Origin: Desulfosudis oleivorans Hxd3
GTDB taxonomy: Bacteria > Desulfobacterota > Desulfobacteria > Desulfobacterales > Desulfosudaceae
DNA length: 64,000 nucleotides
Direction: 5' to 3'
Assembly: GCF_000018405.1 (NCBI RefSeq)
Contig: NC_009943.1
Location: forward strand, 2,669,001 to 2,733,000
The position numbers and the translations under genes are program-made. The notes under the pieces are model-generated. The model was not told the DNA's origin, ran no database searches, and was given only the letters and a program-made list of their open reading frames with translations. This document shows, one piece after another, positions 36,345 to 46,472 of this stretch (position 1 is the stretch's first letter; every line of letters starts with the position of its first letter).

Positions 36345-37277
36345 TCAGGCCAGAATCCGCCGGGCCTCGGCCGCATCCACCGCTATCTGCCGTTTAAGCT
36401 CATCAATGCCGGAAAACTTTTTCTCATCCCGCAGGCGTTCAATAAAATTGACTCTTATCCGCTGGCCGGTGATCTGTTCGGCAAAATCAAAAATATGGAC
36501 CTCCACGGTAAACAGGTGATCTTCAAAAGTGGGGCTGTAGCCGATGTTGGCCACGCCCTTCAGTCGCCGTCCTCCGTATTCCACGGTTACCGCGTAGACG
36601 CCGTTGGCCGGGCACAGCTCGTCGGTGAGGGCGATGTTGGCCGTGGGAAACCCCAGGGCGCTGCCGCCCCGGCCCCGGCCCGACACAACGGTACCCCGCA
36701 CCTGGTAGTAACGGCCCAGCAGGTCAAAAGCAACCGCCACATCCCCGGCCATCACGGTTTTCCGTACCGTGGTGCTGCTGATGCGCCCATGGCCCGGCAC
36801 CGTGTCTACCCAGGGTTCGCATATCACCTCAAAACCCAATTCCTGAGCGTGCTTTTCCAGAAAATCGACGTTTCCTTCCCTGTGTTTGCCAAAGGTATAA
36901 TCACGGCCCACCACGATTGCCTTCATGCCGATTCGGTGGATCAGTATATCTTTCAGAAACGCCATGGCGCCCAGCGCGGCAAACACCATGGAAAAAGGGA
37001 TGCAGACAAGGGCGTCTATTCCGTTTGCCGCGATCAGTTCCGCCTTCTGCTCATAGAGGGTGATCCGGGGGGGCGCCGGTGTATTCGGGTGCAGCACCTT
37101 GGCGGGATGGGGCTCAAAGGTAACGGCAACCGCTGTGCCGCCGATCTCCCGGGCCTTTTCTTTTACCCTGGCAAAGAGGGCCTGGTGGCCCTTGTGCACA
37201 CCGTCAAAGTTGCCGATGGTGACCACGGCCCGCTCAAAGGGCCCTTCCAGACTGTCCAGACCTTCGACAACCCGCAT
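36345..37277 (-). CDS. ribF: Bifunctional riboflavin kinase/FAD synthetase
   Basis: Makes FMN and FAD. The 310-aa protein has an N-terminal nucleotidyltransferase domain (ITIGNFDGVHKGHQALF, then VGRDYTFGKHREG and ISSTTVR) and a C-terminal riboflavin kinase domain (RGRGGSALGFPTANI, VEVHIFDF). MRVVEGL is chosen as start (37277) with AGGCGGCGG upstream; an ATG at 37298 is also in frame. First gene of the housekeeping operon that runs down to dacB. Confidence 0.95.
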   Translation of the reverse strand: MRVVEGLDSLEGPFERAVVTIGNFDGVHKGHQALFARVKEKAREIGGTAVAVTFEPHPAKVLHPNTPAPPRITLYEQKAELIAANGIDALVCIPFSMVFAALGAMAFLKDILIHRIGMKAIVVGRDYTFGKHREGNVDFLEKHAQELGFEVICEPWVDTVPGHGRISSTTVRKTVMAGDVAVAFDLLGRYYQVRGTVVSGRGRGGSALGFPTANIALTDELCPANGVYAVTVEYGGRRLKGVANIGYSPTFEDHLFTVEVHIFDFAEQITGQRIRVNFIERLRDEKKFSGIDELKRQIAVDAAEARRILA

Positions 37278-37412
37278 TTTAAAACCGCCGCCTTTCATTT
37301 TTGATCATGTTTTTGCTTGACACTGTTCCAAAGCTTATATATATAAAAACTTTTTCCGGCAGACGCAATGATTATTATCCGGTAACACTGCGTCTGTTTT
37401 TCTCTGATACGT

Positions 37413-37499
37413 GCCGAAGTGGCGGAATTGGTAGACGCGCTAGGTTCAGGGTCTAGTGGGGGTTTCCTCGTGGGAGTTCAAGTCTCCCCTTCGGCACCA
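37413..37499 (+). tRNA. tRNA-Leu (anticodon CAG)
   Basis: Acceptor stem GCCGAAG/CTTCGGC, D-arm GGAATTGGTAGACGC, anticodon stem CTAGG/TCTAG with loop TTCAGGG (anticodon 37447-37449), long variable arm, T-loop TTCAAGT, and encoded ACCA end. The long variable arm and D-loop are leucine type, close to E. coli tRNA-Leu1. Confidence 0.95.
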
Positions 37500-37626
37500 T
37501 CTTTTTTTTCTGAATTTTCCTTTTTCTGAAAACAGGCGGCATACCTGCCGTGATGGAATCGCCGCAGGCGGCAGTCCATGCTGTCCGTCACGGGGGTGTC
37601 ACTGTGGGGATACTTCGTGCGTGCCC

Positions 37627-37983
37627 TTACGCTGTCCGCTTCCGCGTATATTCCCGCACGCAATCGACCAGATTTTCCACGGGGAAGGGTTTGGACAGAA
37701 CGGCGTCAAAGTGCTCCCTGTCCGGCAGCCAGGGGGTGGAGGAGATGCCGATGATCGGAAGCGCCGTTCCTGCAAGATTTCGAATATGCCGCACCACGTG
37801 CATGCCATCCAGCTCGGGCAGCAGGATATCGGCTATAACAAGATCAATGCTTTCTTCCTTAAACGTCGCAAGGCCTTCCCGGGCACTTTCAGCAATATGA
37901 ATAGTATGGCCGAACCGTGACAGGTTATGCCGGATCATCTCCAGAACGCTTTTCTCGTCATCTATGATCAGAATCGACGCCAT
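37627..37983 (-). CDS. Single-domain response regulator (CheY-like)
   Basis: A 118-aa receiver domain with no output domain. Acidic pocket Asp8-Asp9 (LIIDDEKS), phosphorylation site Asp52 (VIADILLPELDG), the conserved switch Ser/Thr region (GISST) and Lys98 (VLSKPF). Such proteins relay phosphate to a partner or to a flagellar motor; no kinase gene lies next to it. A TTGACA-17-TAAAAA promoter is visible upstream (38089-38117). Confidence 0.92.
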   Translation of the reverse strand: MASILIIDDEKSVLEMIRHNLSRFGHTIHIAESAREGLATFKEESIDLVIADILLPELDGMHVVRHIRNLAGTALPIIGISSTPWLPDREHFDAVLSKPFPVENLVDCVREYTRKRTA

Positions 37984-38310
37984 CGGTCACCTGTCGTACA
38001 GTTCGAAGGGCCCGGCAACACACCTGTAGAAACTGCGGCAAAGGAAATAACCATCTGACTTGAATAGATTTTACAGGCGTGAACACTGTTTTTAGCATTC
38101 AACGTCATCCTTGTCAAGCGGAAAGTCTTTTCAAGAGAATCGTTTGCAGGGGGGGTAAATACAAATTGCGATCATATATGGCCTTGTGGTATGTTGACGA
38201 AAAATCTTTTCAACACAAGCCCTTGGGGCACCGCCCTGCTTAACGAGGAAACCGACTTTGAGACCACCACAGCAAAAGCCAAAAACAGACGCCACTGACA
38301 CAGAGAGCCT
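37984..38310. other. 327-base intergenic region with a minus-strand promoter
   Basis: Between the response regulator and hsdM. On the minus strand TTGACA (38112-38117) and TAAAAA (38089-38094), with 17 bases between, look like a sigma70 promoter for the response regulator. On the plus strand I see no convincing promoter or open frame for hsdM. Confidence 0.5.
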
Positions 38311-39897
38311 ATGAATCACAACGGAAACAATACTGAAGCCCGTCTATGGGACGCGGCGGATCAACTGCGGGCAAACTCCAAGCTGAAGTCTTCAGAATAT
38401 TCCGTACCGGTGCTGGGTCTGGTCTTTCTGCGCTATGCAGACCACAAATTCCAGGCAGCGGCAAAAGAGCTGGAGGGCAAAGGCGGCGGGCGGCGTAAAA
38501 CCGGCCCGGCCGATTATCAGGCCAAAGGCGTGCTCTATCTGCCCAAGGCTGCGCGTTTTTCGGCCCTGATCCAGATGCCTGAAGGGGCCAACATCGGCAC
38601 GGCCATCAACAATGCCATGCGGGCCATTGAGGCCGAGAACCCCGATCTCAAGGACGTGCTGCCCAAGACCTACAACCGCTTTGAGAACACCCTGCTAAAA
38701 GAACTGCTCAAGACCATGAACTCCGTCCCCATGGACATTGAGGGGGACGCCTTTGGCAGGATTTACGAGTATTTTCTGGGGAACTTCGCCCGCGCCGAAG
38801 GCCAGAAGGGCGGCGAGTTTTTTACGCCCACCGCCATTGTCCGGCTCATCGTCGGCATCATCGAACCGTTCCACGGCCGCATCTATGACCCGGCCTGCGG
38901 CTCCGGCGGCATGTTTGTGCAGAGCGCCCGGTTTGTGGCCGAACACAAAAAGAACCCCGGCGCCGAACTGAGTGTTTACGGACAGGAAAAGGTGGCAGAA
39001 ACCGTGCGCCTGGGCAAAATGAACCTGGCCGTGCACGGCCTTTCCGGCGATATCCGCGAAGGCAACGCCTATTATGAGGATCTGCACCGCGCCGTCAACA
39101 AATTTGACTTTGTCATGGCCAATCCGCCCTTTAACGTGGACCGGGTGGACAAGGACCGGCTCAAGGACGACCCCCGCTTTCCCTTTGGCCTGCCCCGCAC
39201 GGATAACGCCAATTATCTCTGGATTCAAATATTTTACAGCGCCCTGAACAAAACCGGCCGGTCCGGATTTGTCATGGCCAACTCGGCCTCCGACGCCCGC
39301 GGCTCAGAACTGGACATCCGCCGGCAGCTCATCGAAGCCCAAGCCGTGGATGTGATGGTGGCCGTGGGCTCCAATTTTTTTTACACCGTGACCCTGCCCT
39401 GCACCCTCTGGTTTTTCGATAAGGGCAAGAGGAATGCCGTTCCTGGGAGCGCCGCACCCCAGTGCGGCATTTCCCGCGCGGACACCGTTCTTTTCATCGA
39501 CGCCCGCCATCTTTACCGTCAGATCGACCGGGCTCACCGGGACTGGACCCCGGCCCAGATCGAGTTTCTGGCCAACATCGCCCGGCTCTACCGGGGCGAG
39601 CAGACCGAAAACCTTCACGACAGCGCCGACCTGCTGGCCGAGCACTTCGGCAAGAAGTCCAAATATGTTGATGTTCCCGGTCTGTGCAAGGTGGCCACCA
39701 TTGCCGAGATCGAGGCCCAGGGCTGGAGCCTCAACCCCGGACGTTATGTGGGCGTGGCGGCAAGGACCGAAGATGATTTTGACTTCAAGGAACGGCTGGA
39801 GGAGATGAACGAAGAACTGGAAATCCTCAATGCCGAGGCCCGGGAGTTGGAAGAACGGATTGCCGAGAATGTGGCGAAGTTGCTGGAGGGGGAGTGA
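38311..39897 (+). CDS. hsdM: Type I restriction-modification methyltransferase subunit HsdM
   Basis: Adenine-N6 methyltransferase and shared subunit of the type I complex. The 528-aa protein has an N-terminal helical domain ([20 protein letters not shown]), S-adenosylmethionine motif [11 protein letters not shown] (about residue 191) and the catalytic NPPF (about residue 270). The C-terminal helices contact HsdS. Its stop overlaps hsdS as TGATG. First gene of a four-gene coupled operon. Confidence 0.96.
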   Translation: MNHNGNNTEARLWDAADQLRANSKLKSSEYSVPVLGLVFLRYADHKFQAAAKELEGKGGGRRKTGPADYQAKGVLYLPKAARFSALIQMPEGANIGTAINNAMRAIEAENPDLKDVLPKTYNRFENTLLKELLKTMNSVPMDIEGDAFGRIYEYFLGNFARAEGQKGGEFFTPTAIVRLIVGIIEPFHGRIYDPACGSGGMFVQSARFVAEHKKNPGAELSVYGQEKVAETVRLGKMNLAVHGLSGDIREGNAYYEDLHRAVNKFDFVMANPPFNVDRVDKDRLKDDPRFPFGLPRTDNANYLWIQIFYSALNKTGRSGFVMANSASDARGSELDIRRQLIEAQAVDVMVAVGSNFFYTVTLPCTLWFFDKGKRNAVPGSAAPQCGISRADTVLFIDARHLYRQIDRAHRDWTPAQIEFLANIARLYRGEQTENLHDSADLLAEHFGKKSKYVDVPGLCKVATIAEIEAQGWSLNPGRYVGVAARTEDDFDFKERLEEMNEELEILNAEARELEERIAENVAKLLEGE

Positions 39898-41135
39898 TGG
39901 ACCTTCATGAAGTGTGTGATCTGATTGTTGATTGTGAGCATAAGACCGCACCAACCCAAGCAGAAGGCTACCCCTCTATTAGAACCCCAAACATTGGTCG
40001 AGGATATTTTCTTTTGGACGGAGTGAATCGTGTTTCAGAAGAAACTTACCGGTCATGGACAAGACGAGCCGAACCAAAACCTGGCGACTTAATAATGGCC
40101 CGAGAGGCTCCGGTTGGGAATGTTGCTATGGTCCCTGCGGGTCTTCGCCCCTGCCTTGGACAAAGGACCTTGCTGATACGACCAATGAGGTCAAAGGTTT
40201 TCCCACGCTACCTCGCGTATTTGCTGATTGGCGACCAAATCCAGAATATTATCCATGCCATGACGAATGGAGTCACCGTACCTCATTTAAACATGAAGGA
40301 TGTGAGGTCGCTTCCCCTACCACCGCTTCCCCCCCTTCCCACCCAGCGCAAAATCGCCGCCATACTTTCGGCCTATGACGACCTGATCGAGAACAACCTG
40401 AGGCGGATCAAGATTCTGGAGGAGATGGCGCAGAACCTCTACCGCGAGTGGTTCGTCAAGTTCCGCTTCCCCGGCTGGGAGAAAGCCCGCTTTGTGGATT
40501 CGCCGCTGGGGAAGATTCCGGAGGAGTGGGAGGTGACAACAATCAACAAAGTCACCTCATACATTAACCGTGGCGTAACTCCTAAATATGACGCCTCTGC
40601 ATCGAGTCTTGTTGTAAATCAAAAATGTATTCGTGATCGCAAACTTAACTTGAGCCTTGCGAGACAGCATAAAAGTCGCGTGATGGATGACAAATACGTT
40701 GTGTTTGGCGATATTTTGATCAATTCCACTGGTGTTGGAACTTTAGGTCGTGTGGCCCAGGTGTATGAAGATTTGAACGATGTGACAGTTGATACGCATG
40801 TGTCGATTGTTCGCCCTTCAAACGGAGATGGCATTGATTTCTTGGGCCTCGCCTTGATTGATTTAGAGCCTCATTTTGAGTCGCTCGGAGCGGGTGCCAC
40901 CGGTCAAACCGAGCTTCGTCGTGATAGGATTGGTGAAACCGAAATCGTTTTACCACCGGTTAAAATGCGGAAGCAGTTTTCAGAAAAGGTAACTTCGCTT
41001 CGAAAATTGGTCCTTAATCTGGCAGCTCGAAACGAAACCCTGCGCCGCACCCGCGACCTGCTTCTCCCCAAACTCATATCCGGCGAGGTGGATGTGTCGG
41101 AACTGGACATCGCTATTCCTGAGGAGGCTGCATGA
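39897..41135 (+). CDS. hsdS: Type I restriction-modification specificity subunit HsdS
   Basis: Recognises the bipartite DNA target. The 412-aa protein has a first target-recognition domain (residues about 1-150), a central conserved helical spacer (LPTQRKIAAILSAYDDLIE), a second target-recognition domain and a C-terminal helical repeat (RRTRDLLLPKLISGEVDV). Base composition of both recognition domains is visibly more AT-rich than the neighbours, typical of horizontally exchanged TRDs. ATG at 39897 with GGAGGGGGAG upstream; a GTG one codon earlier is possible. Confidence 0.95.
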   Translation: MDLHEVCDLIVDCEHKTAPTQAEGYPSIRTPNIGRGYFLLDGVNRVSEETYRSWTRRAEPKPGDLIMAREAPVGNVAMVPAGLRPCLGQRTLLIRPMRSKVFPRYLAYLLIGDQIQNIIHAMTNGVTVPHLNMKDVRSLPLPPLPPLPTQRKIAAILSAYDDLIENNLRRIKILEEMAQNLYREWFVKFRFPGWEKARFVDSPLGKIPEEWEVTTINKVTSYINRGVTPKYDASASSLVVNQKCIRDRKLNLSLARQHKSRVMDDKYVVFGDILINSTGVGTLGRVAQVYEDLNDVTVDTHVSIVRPSNGDGIDFLGLALIDLEPHFESLGAGATGQTELRRDRIGETEIVLPPVKMRKQFSEKVTSLRKLVLNLAARNETLRRTRDLLLPKLISGEVDVSELDIAIPEEAA

Positions 41136-43246
41136 AAGCCACTGAAGCAAAGTTTTTGGATTTTATAAAAAAGTCTCCGCAGTTTGTCATCCCCATCTAC
41201 CAGCGGACCTACTCATGGACGGAGCGGGAGTGCCGGCAACTCTGGGACGATATCCTGCGAACCGGAAGTAACGATGATGTGTCAGCCCATTTTGTCGGCT
41301 CCATCGTATATATCGAAAAGGGGTTGTATCAGGTGATGAGCCAGTCGCCGCTGCTGGTCATTGACGGGCAGCAACGCCTGACCACAATGGCGCTGCTGAT
41401 TGCCGCACTGGTCAAGGCGCTGGAGAGCCAGCCCGAGGAAGCGCGGGAACCCGTGGACGGGTTTTCCCCGCGCAAGCTGCGCAATTACTACCTTATCAAC
41501 CCGGAAGAAGAAGACGCGCGGCATTACAAACTCATCCTCTCCCAGACCGACCGCGATTCGCTTATTGCCATTGTTTCAGAAAAAGAACAGCCCAAAGAAT
41601 TTTCGCGGCGCGTCACGGAGAACTATGCCCTTTTTGCCTCCTGGATCAAGGGCTTTAAAGGTGATCTGGCCCCTCTGTGCAAAGGTATCGCCAAACTGAT
41701 GGTGGTGGACATTGCGCTGAATCGGGACCAGGACAACCCGCAGTTGATCTTTGAGAGCATGAACTCCACCGGTCGGGAACTGACCCAGGCCGACCTGATC
41801 CGCAATTTCATCTTAATGGGGCTGGAGCCGGAACTTCAAACCCGTCTCTATGAGCACTACTGGCGGCCGATGGAACTGGATTTTGGGCAGGAGGCATACG
41901 GCACCCATTTTGATGGCTTCATGCGCCATTATTTGACGGTTAAAACCGGCGATATTCCAAAACTGGACGCCGTGTACGACGCCTTCAAGGCCCACGCCCG
42001 TTCCCCCAAGATGGCAGAGGCAGGAGTTGAGTCGCTGGTGTCCGACATTCGAATCTTTTCACACTATTTTTGCGCCATGGCACTGGGGGCCGAGCCTGAT
42101 GGAGAGCTGAAGCGCGCCTTTCACGACCTGCGCGAGTTAAAAGTGGATGTCTCCTACCCTTTCCTGTTGGAGCTGTATCACGATTATGCCGAGGGGGTTT
42201 TATCAAAACAGGATTTTGTGACGGCGGTACGTTTGATAGAGGCGTATGTTTTTCGCCGGGCCATCTGCAATATCCCCACCAACTCGCTTAACAAGACTTT
42301 TGCAACCTTTACAAAAGCGCTGAAAAAAGATCGCTACCTGGAAAGCATTCAGGCCCATCTGCTGACGCTGCCCTCCTATCGACGCTTCCCGAATGACGAT
42401 GAGTTCAAACGGGAGTTGCAGGTGCGTGATCTTTACAACTTCCGAAGCCGCAGCTACTGGTTGAGACGGCTGGAAAACCAGGGGCGTAAGGAACGTGTGG
42501 ATGTGGCCGAATATACCATTGAGCATATTCTGCCGCAAAACGAGAACCTCTCCACAGCATGGAAGGAAGCGCTGGGATCCGAGTGGGAGCGTATCAGGGA
42601 AACATGGCTCCATACCCTGGGAAACTTGACCCTGACCGGTTATAACTCGGAATACAGCGACAAATCCTTTATCGAAAAACGTGATATGCAGGGCGGCTTT
42701 AAGGAAATCCCGCTCAAACTGAATCAGGGGCTGGGCCAGCTTGAGCAGTGGAATGAAGACACGATCAAGGACCGTGCCCAACGTCTGAGCGAAATTGCGG
42801 TGAGTGTCTGGTGCACTCCGCACCTGGCCGCTGATGTGCTGGATGCCTACCGGCCGAACGCGGAATCGGCCTCGGCCTATTCGATAGAGGATCACCCGCA
42901 TCTGCACAATGGTGTGGGGCGAGAGCTCTTTGAGGCGTTTCGAAAAGAAGTGATGGCGCTCAATCCCGTAGTCAGCGAAGAATTTCTGAAACTTTATGTG
43001 GCCTATAAAGCCGAGACCAACTTTGTCGATGTGGTTCCGCAGGCAAAGCGGCTCCGGCTATCGCTGAATATGCCGTTTGCCGATATTACCGACCCGCGCG
43101 GCATATGCAAGGACGTTTCCGGCCTTGGCCGCTGGGGAAATGGCGATGTGGAAGTAGGGTTCAGCTCGATGGAAGAACTGCCTTATCTCATGGGGCTGGT
43201 TCGCCAGTCCTTCGAACGACAAATGGATAATGGAAACGTGCAATGA
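41132..43246 (+). CDS. GmrSD-like DUF262/HNH nuclease embedded in the type I operon
   Basis: A 704-aa protein. Residues about 1-250 are a DUF262 (GmrS/ParB-like) domain with IYQRTYSW and LLVIDGQQRLTTMA, the NTP-binding DGQQR motif. Residues about 460-505 hold a DUF1524 HNH motif (YTIEHILPQNE, LGNLTLTGYN). Residues about 588-700 match DUF5655. GmrSD enzymes are type IV restriction factors that cut modified DNA, for example glucosylated phage DNA. Both ends overlap: 4 bases with hsdS and 4 with hsdR, so it is translated as part of the type I unit. Confidence 0.85.
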   Translation: MKATEAKFLDFIKKSPQFVIPIYQRTYSWTERECRQLWDDILRTGSNDDVSAHFVGSIVYIEKGLYQVMSQSPLLVIDGQQRLTTMALLIAALVKALESQPEEAREPVDGFSPRKLRNYYLINPEEEDARHYKLILSQTDRDSLIAIVSEKEQPKEFSRRVTENYALFASWIKGFKGDLAPLCKGIAKLMVVDIALNRDQDNPQLIFESMNSTGRELTQADLIRNFILMGLEPELQTRLYEHYWRPMELDFGQEAYGTHFDGFMRHYLTVKTGDIPKLDAVYDAFKAHARSPKMAEAGVESLVSDIRIFSHYFCAMALGAEPDGELKRAFHDLRELKVDVSYPFLLELYHDYAEGVLSKQDFVTAVRLIEAYVFRRAICNIPTNSLNKTFATFTKALKKDRYLESIQAHLLTLPSYRRFPNDDEFKRELQVRDLYNFRSRSYWLRRLENQGRKERVDVAEYTIEHILPQNENLSTAWKEALGSEWERIRETWLHTLGNLTLTGYNSEYSDKSFIEKRDMQGGFKEIPLKLNQGLGQLEQWNEDTIKDRAQRLSEIAVSVWCTPHLAADVLDAYRPNAESASAYSIEDHPHLHNGVGRELFEAFRKEVMALNPVVSEEFLKLYVAYKAETNFVDVVPQAKRLRLSLNMPFADITDPRGICKDVSGLGRWGNGDVEVGFSSMEELPYLMGLVRQSFERQMDNGNVQ

Positions 43247-46200
43247 CCCCTGCCGGATACACCGAAGACGCCCTGATCGAACAGCCGGCCATCGCCCTGT
43301 TTAAAGAACTGGGATGGGAAACGGTCAATGCCTATCACGAGTTTGAACAGGGCGGGAGCACGCTGGGCCGGGAGACAAAAGGCGAGGTCATCCTTGCTCT
43401 CCGGCTGCGGAGTGCCCTGCTGCGCCTTAACCCGGACGCGCCGACCGAGGCCATTGACCAGACCATTGAAGACCTGACCCGGGACCGTTCGCGCATGAGC
43501 CCGGCGGCCGCCAACCGGGAGGTCTATCATCTGCTTAAACACGGCGTGCGCGTTCCCGTGCCCGACCCCGAAGGCGACGGTGAAACGGTAGAAGTGGTGC
43601 GAATCATCGACTGGGAGAACCCGGGCAAAAACGACTTTCTGCTCTGCTCGCAGTTCTGGGTGACCGGCGAGATGTATACCCGCCGGGCCGACCTGGTGGG
43701 TTTTGTCAACGGCCTGCCCTTGCTGTTTATCGAACTTAAAGCAACACACCGCCGCCTGGAAACCGCCTTTACCGGCAACCTGAACGATTATAAAGATACC
43801 ATTCCTCAGATGTTCTGGCCGAATGGCCTGGTCATACTTTCCAACGGCAGCCAGAGCCGGGTGGGCAGTATCACCGCCGGATGGGAACACTTTTCCGAGT
43901 GGAAGAAAATCGGCAGCGAGGATGAGGCGGGCAAAATCTCGCTGGAGACCATGCTGCGCGGCGTGTGCGAACCGGCCAGGCTGCTGGACCTGGTAGAGAA
44001 CTTCACCCTGTTTCAGGAAGCGCCCGGCGGGCTGATCAAGCTGACGGCCAAGAATCATCAGTACCTTGGGGTCAACAACGCGCTGGCCGCCCTGACCGAC
44101 ATTCGGCAACGGGAAGGCAAACTGGGCGTGTTCTGGCATACCCAGGGCAGCGGCAAGAGCGTTTCCATGATCTTTTTTGCCCAGAAGGTGATGCGCAAGC
44201 AGCCGGGCAACTGGACCTTTGTGATTGTCACCGACCGCCAGGAACTGGACGGACAGATTTACAAAAATTTCGCTTCGGCCGGGGTTGTCACCGAAGGCCG
44301 CGCCCAGGCCGAAAGCAGCAAGCACCTGCGGCAGTTGCTGGGTGAGGATCACCGCTATATTTTTACCCTGATCCACAAATTCCGTGCGCCGGAGATGATC
44401 TCCACCCGCGACGACATCATCGTCATCACTGACGAAGCCCACCGCAGCCAGTATGATACTCTGGCGCTGAACATGCGCACGGCTTTGCCGAACGCGGCTT
44501 TTCTGGCCTTTACCGGCACGCCGCTGATCGTAGGCGAGGAGAAGACGCGGCAGGTATTCGGTGATTACATCAGTGTTTATGATTTCCGTCAGTCGGTGAT
44601 TGACGGCGCCACAGTGCCCCTCTATTACGAAAACCGCATTCCTGAACTGCAACTGGTCAACGACAACCTCAACGAGGAGATGGCGCGCCTGCTGGAAGAG
44701 GCGGAACTGGATGAGGCCCAGGAGAAAAAACTGGAACGGGAATTTTCCCGGGAGTACCACCTGATCACCCGCGATGACCGGCTGGAGGCTGTGGCCAAGG
44801 ACATTGTCGCGCATTTCACCGGTCGGGGCTTTTCCGGCAAGGGTATGGTGATCTGCATTGACAAGGCCACGGCCATCCGCATGTACGATAAAGTGAAAAA
44901 ACACTGGGCGGCAAAGATCGCCACCCTGGAGGCGGAAAAGGATACGGCGCCGATTGAAGCCCTGCCTGAAACCGAAGATCGCCTTGCCTGGATGAAAGAG
45001 ACCGATATGGCAGTGGTGGTTTCGCAGGGGCAGAACGAAATCGCCGAAATGGCGAACAAGGGGCTGGACATCCGCCCGCACCGCAAGCGCGTGGTCGAAG
45101 AAGACCTGGATACCAAGTTCAAAAAACCGGACGATCCGTTCCGGCTGGTATTTGTCTGCGCCATGTGGATGACCGGCTTTGACGTGCCAAGCTGTTCCAC
45201 CCTCTATCTTGACAAGCCCATGCGCAATCACACGCTGATGCAGACCATTGCCCGAGCCAACCGGGTCTATCCCGGCAAGGTCAGCGGCCTGATCGTGGAT
45301 TATGCCGGGGTGTTCCGAAACCTTGAAAAGGCGCTGGCCATTTATGGCGCCGGCGAGGGCGGCGACAAGCCGATTGAAGATAAGGCCGCGCTGGTGGCGG
45401 CGCTGCGGCAGGTATTGGAAGAAACCGGGGCCTTGTGTCAGGAACAGGGGGTGGGTCTTGCGGCCATTCGATCTGCTGATGGGTTTGCCCGCGTGGGCCT
45501 GCTTGATGATGCCGTGGAGGCGCTGGTTGTTTCAGAAGAGATCAAGCGCCGTTATCTTGACCTGGCCAATGCCGTGCAGCGGCTGTATAAGGCTGTGCTG
45601 CCCGACCCGGCCGCGCATGCGTTTGTCGCCGAGGTGACGCCCGTCAAGGTGATTGCGGATAAAATCCGCGTTTTGGCACCGCCGGCCGACATCTCCCAGG
45701 TCATGCAACAGGTGGAGGAACTGCTTGACCGCTCCATTGCCACTGAGGGTTACGTCTTTCGCGAGATTGTTCCGCCTTTTGGCCACGAGCACCAGATTGA
45801 CTTGAGTGATATTGACTTTGAAAAGCTGGCTGAGAAATTTAAGACCGGCCGCAAGCGCACCATCAATGAAAAGCTCAAAGGGGCTGTGGCGAGGAAACTC
45901 ATGATCATGGTGCGGCTCAACCGCACTCGCATGGATTATCTGGAAAAGTTCCAGGCGATGATCGACGCCTACAACGCCGGCAGCCTCAATGCCGAGGCGT
46001 TCTTTGAACAACTGATGGCTTTTGCCGGGAGCCTGAATGAAGAAGAAAAACGCGGCGTAAGTGAACAATTAAATGAGGAAGAGCTGGTACTGTTTGACCT
46101 TTTAACCAAACCACGGATTGAAATGAGCGAGGCGGATCGCAACAAGGTGAAAGTCACTGCCCGGGAACTGCTGGCCACACTCAAAACTGGCAAACTGGTG

Positions 46201-46383
46201 CTGGACTGGCGCAAGCGGCAACAGGCGCGGGCTGAAGTCCGAGTCCCCATTGAAAAGGTGCTTGATAAGGGGCTGCCAAGGGCCTACACACCGGAACTGT
46301 TTGAGCAAAAAACAGCGGCTGTTTTCCAGCATGTCTATGAGGCTTACTGTGGTGCGGGACAAAGTATTTACGCGGCGGCATAA
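43243..46383 (+). CDS. hsdR: Type I restriction endonuclease subunit HsdR
   Basis: Motor and nuclease subunit, 1046 aa. The N-terminal PD-(D/E)xK nuclease has LPLLFIELKATHR (about residue 160), then SF2 helicase motifs: WHTQGSGKSVSMIFF (Walker A, about residue 300), VITDEAHRSQYD (DEAH), FTGTPLI, and FVCAMWMTGFDVPSCSTLYLDKPM plus QTIARANR (motifs V and VI). A C-terminal helical domain (DUF3387 type) follows. Coupled to the GmrSD gene by ATGA. Appears intact. Confidence 0.96.
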   Translation: MTPAGYTEDALIEQPAIALFKELGWETVNAYHEFEQGGSTLGRETKGEVILALRLRSALLRLNPDAPTEAIDQTIEDLTRDRSRMSPAAANREVYHLLKHGVRVPVPDPEGDGETVEVVRIIDWENPGKNDFLLCSQFWVTGEMYTRRADLVGFVNGLPLLFIELKATHRRLETAFTGNLNDYKDTIPQMFWPNGLVILSNGSQSRVGSITAGWEHFSEWKKIGSEDEAGKISLETMLRGVCEPARLLDLVENFTLFQEAPGGLIKLTAKNHQYLGVNNALAALTDIRQREGKLGVFWHTQGSGKSVSMIFFAQKVMRKQPGNWTFVIVTDRQELDGQIYKNFASAGVVTEGRAQAESSKHLRQLLGEDHRYIFTLIHKFRAPEMISTRDDIIVITDEAHRSQYDTLALNMRTALPNAAFLAFTGTPLIVGEEKTRQVFGDYISVYDFRQSVIDGATVPLYYENRIPELQLVNDNLNEEMARLLEEAELDEAQEKKLEREFSREYHLITRDDRLEAVAKDIVAHFTGRGFSGKGMVICIDKATAIRMYDKVKKHWAAKIATLEAEKDTAPIEALPETEDRLAWMKETDMAVVVSQGQNEIAEMANKGLDIRPHRKRVVEEDLDTKFKKPDDPFRLVFVCAMWMTGFDVPSCSTLYLDKPMRNHTLMQTIARANRVYPGKVSGLIVDYAGVFRNLEKALAIYGAGEGGDKPIEDKAALVAALRQVLEETGALCQEQGVGLAAIRSADGFARVGLLDDAVEALVVSEEIKRRYLDLANAVQRLYKAVLPDPAAHAFVAEVTPVKVIADKIRVLAPPADISQVMQQVEELLDRSIATEGYVFREIVPPFGHEHQIDLSDIDFEKLAEKFKTGRKRTINEKLKGAVARKLMIMVRLNRTRMDYLEKFQAMIDAYNAGSLNAEAFFEQLMAFAGSLNEEEKRGVSEQLNEEELVLFDLLTKPRIEMSEADRNKVKVTARELLATLKTGKLVLDWRKRQQARAEVRVPIEKVLDKGLPRAYTPELFEQKTAAVFQHVYEAYCGAGQSIYAAA

Positions 46384-46472
46384 AAAACCATCCGAATAAT
46401 GTGCTGCAACAGGTTGTTGATCCGCCTACTCTGTAAAAATAATAATCCGGCATTAGCAACAGGAGAAAATTT

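Noticed and set aside
43183-45231. Minus-strand reading frame of 682 codons
   Set aside because: Antisense to hsdR; high-GC third-position effect.
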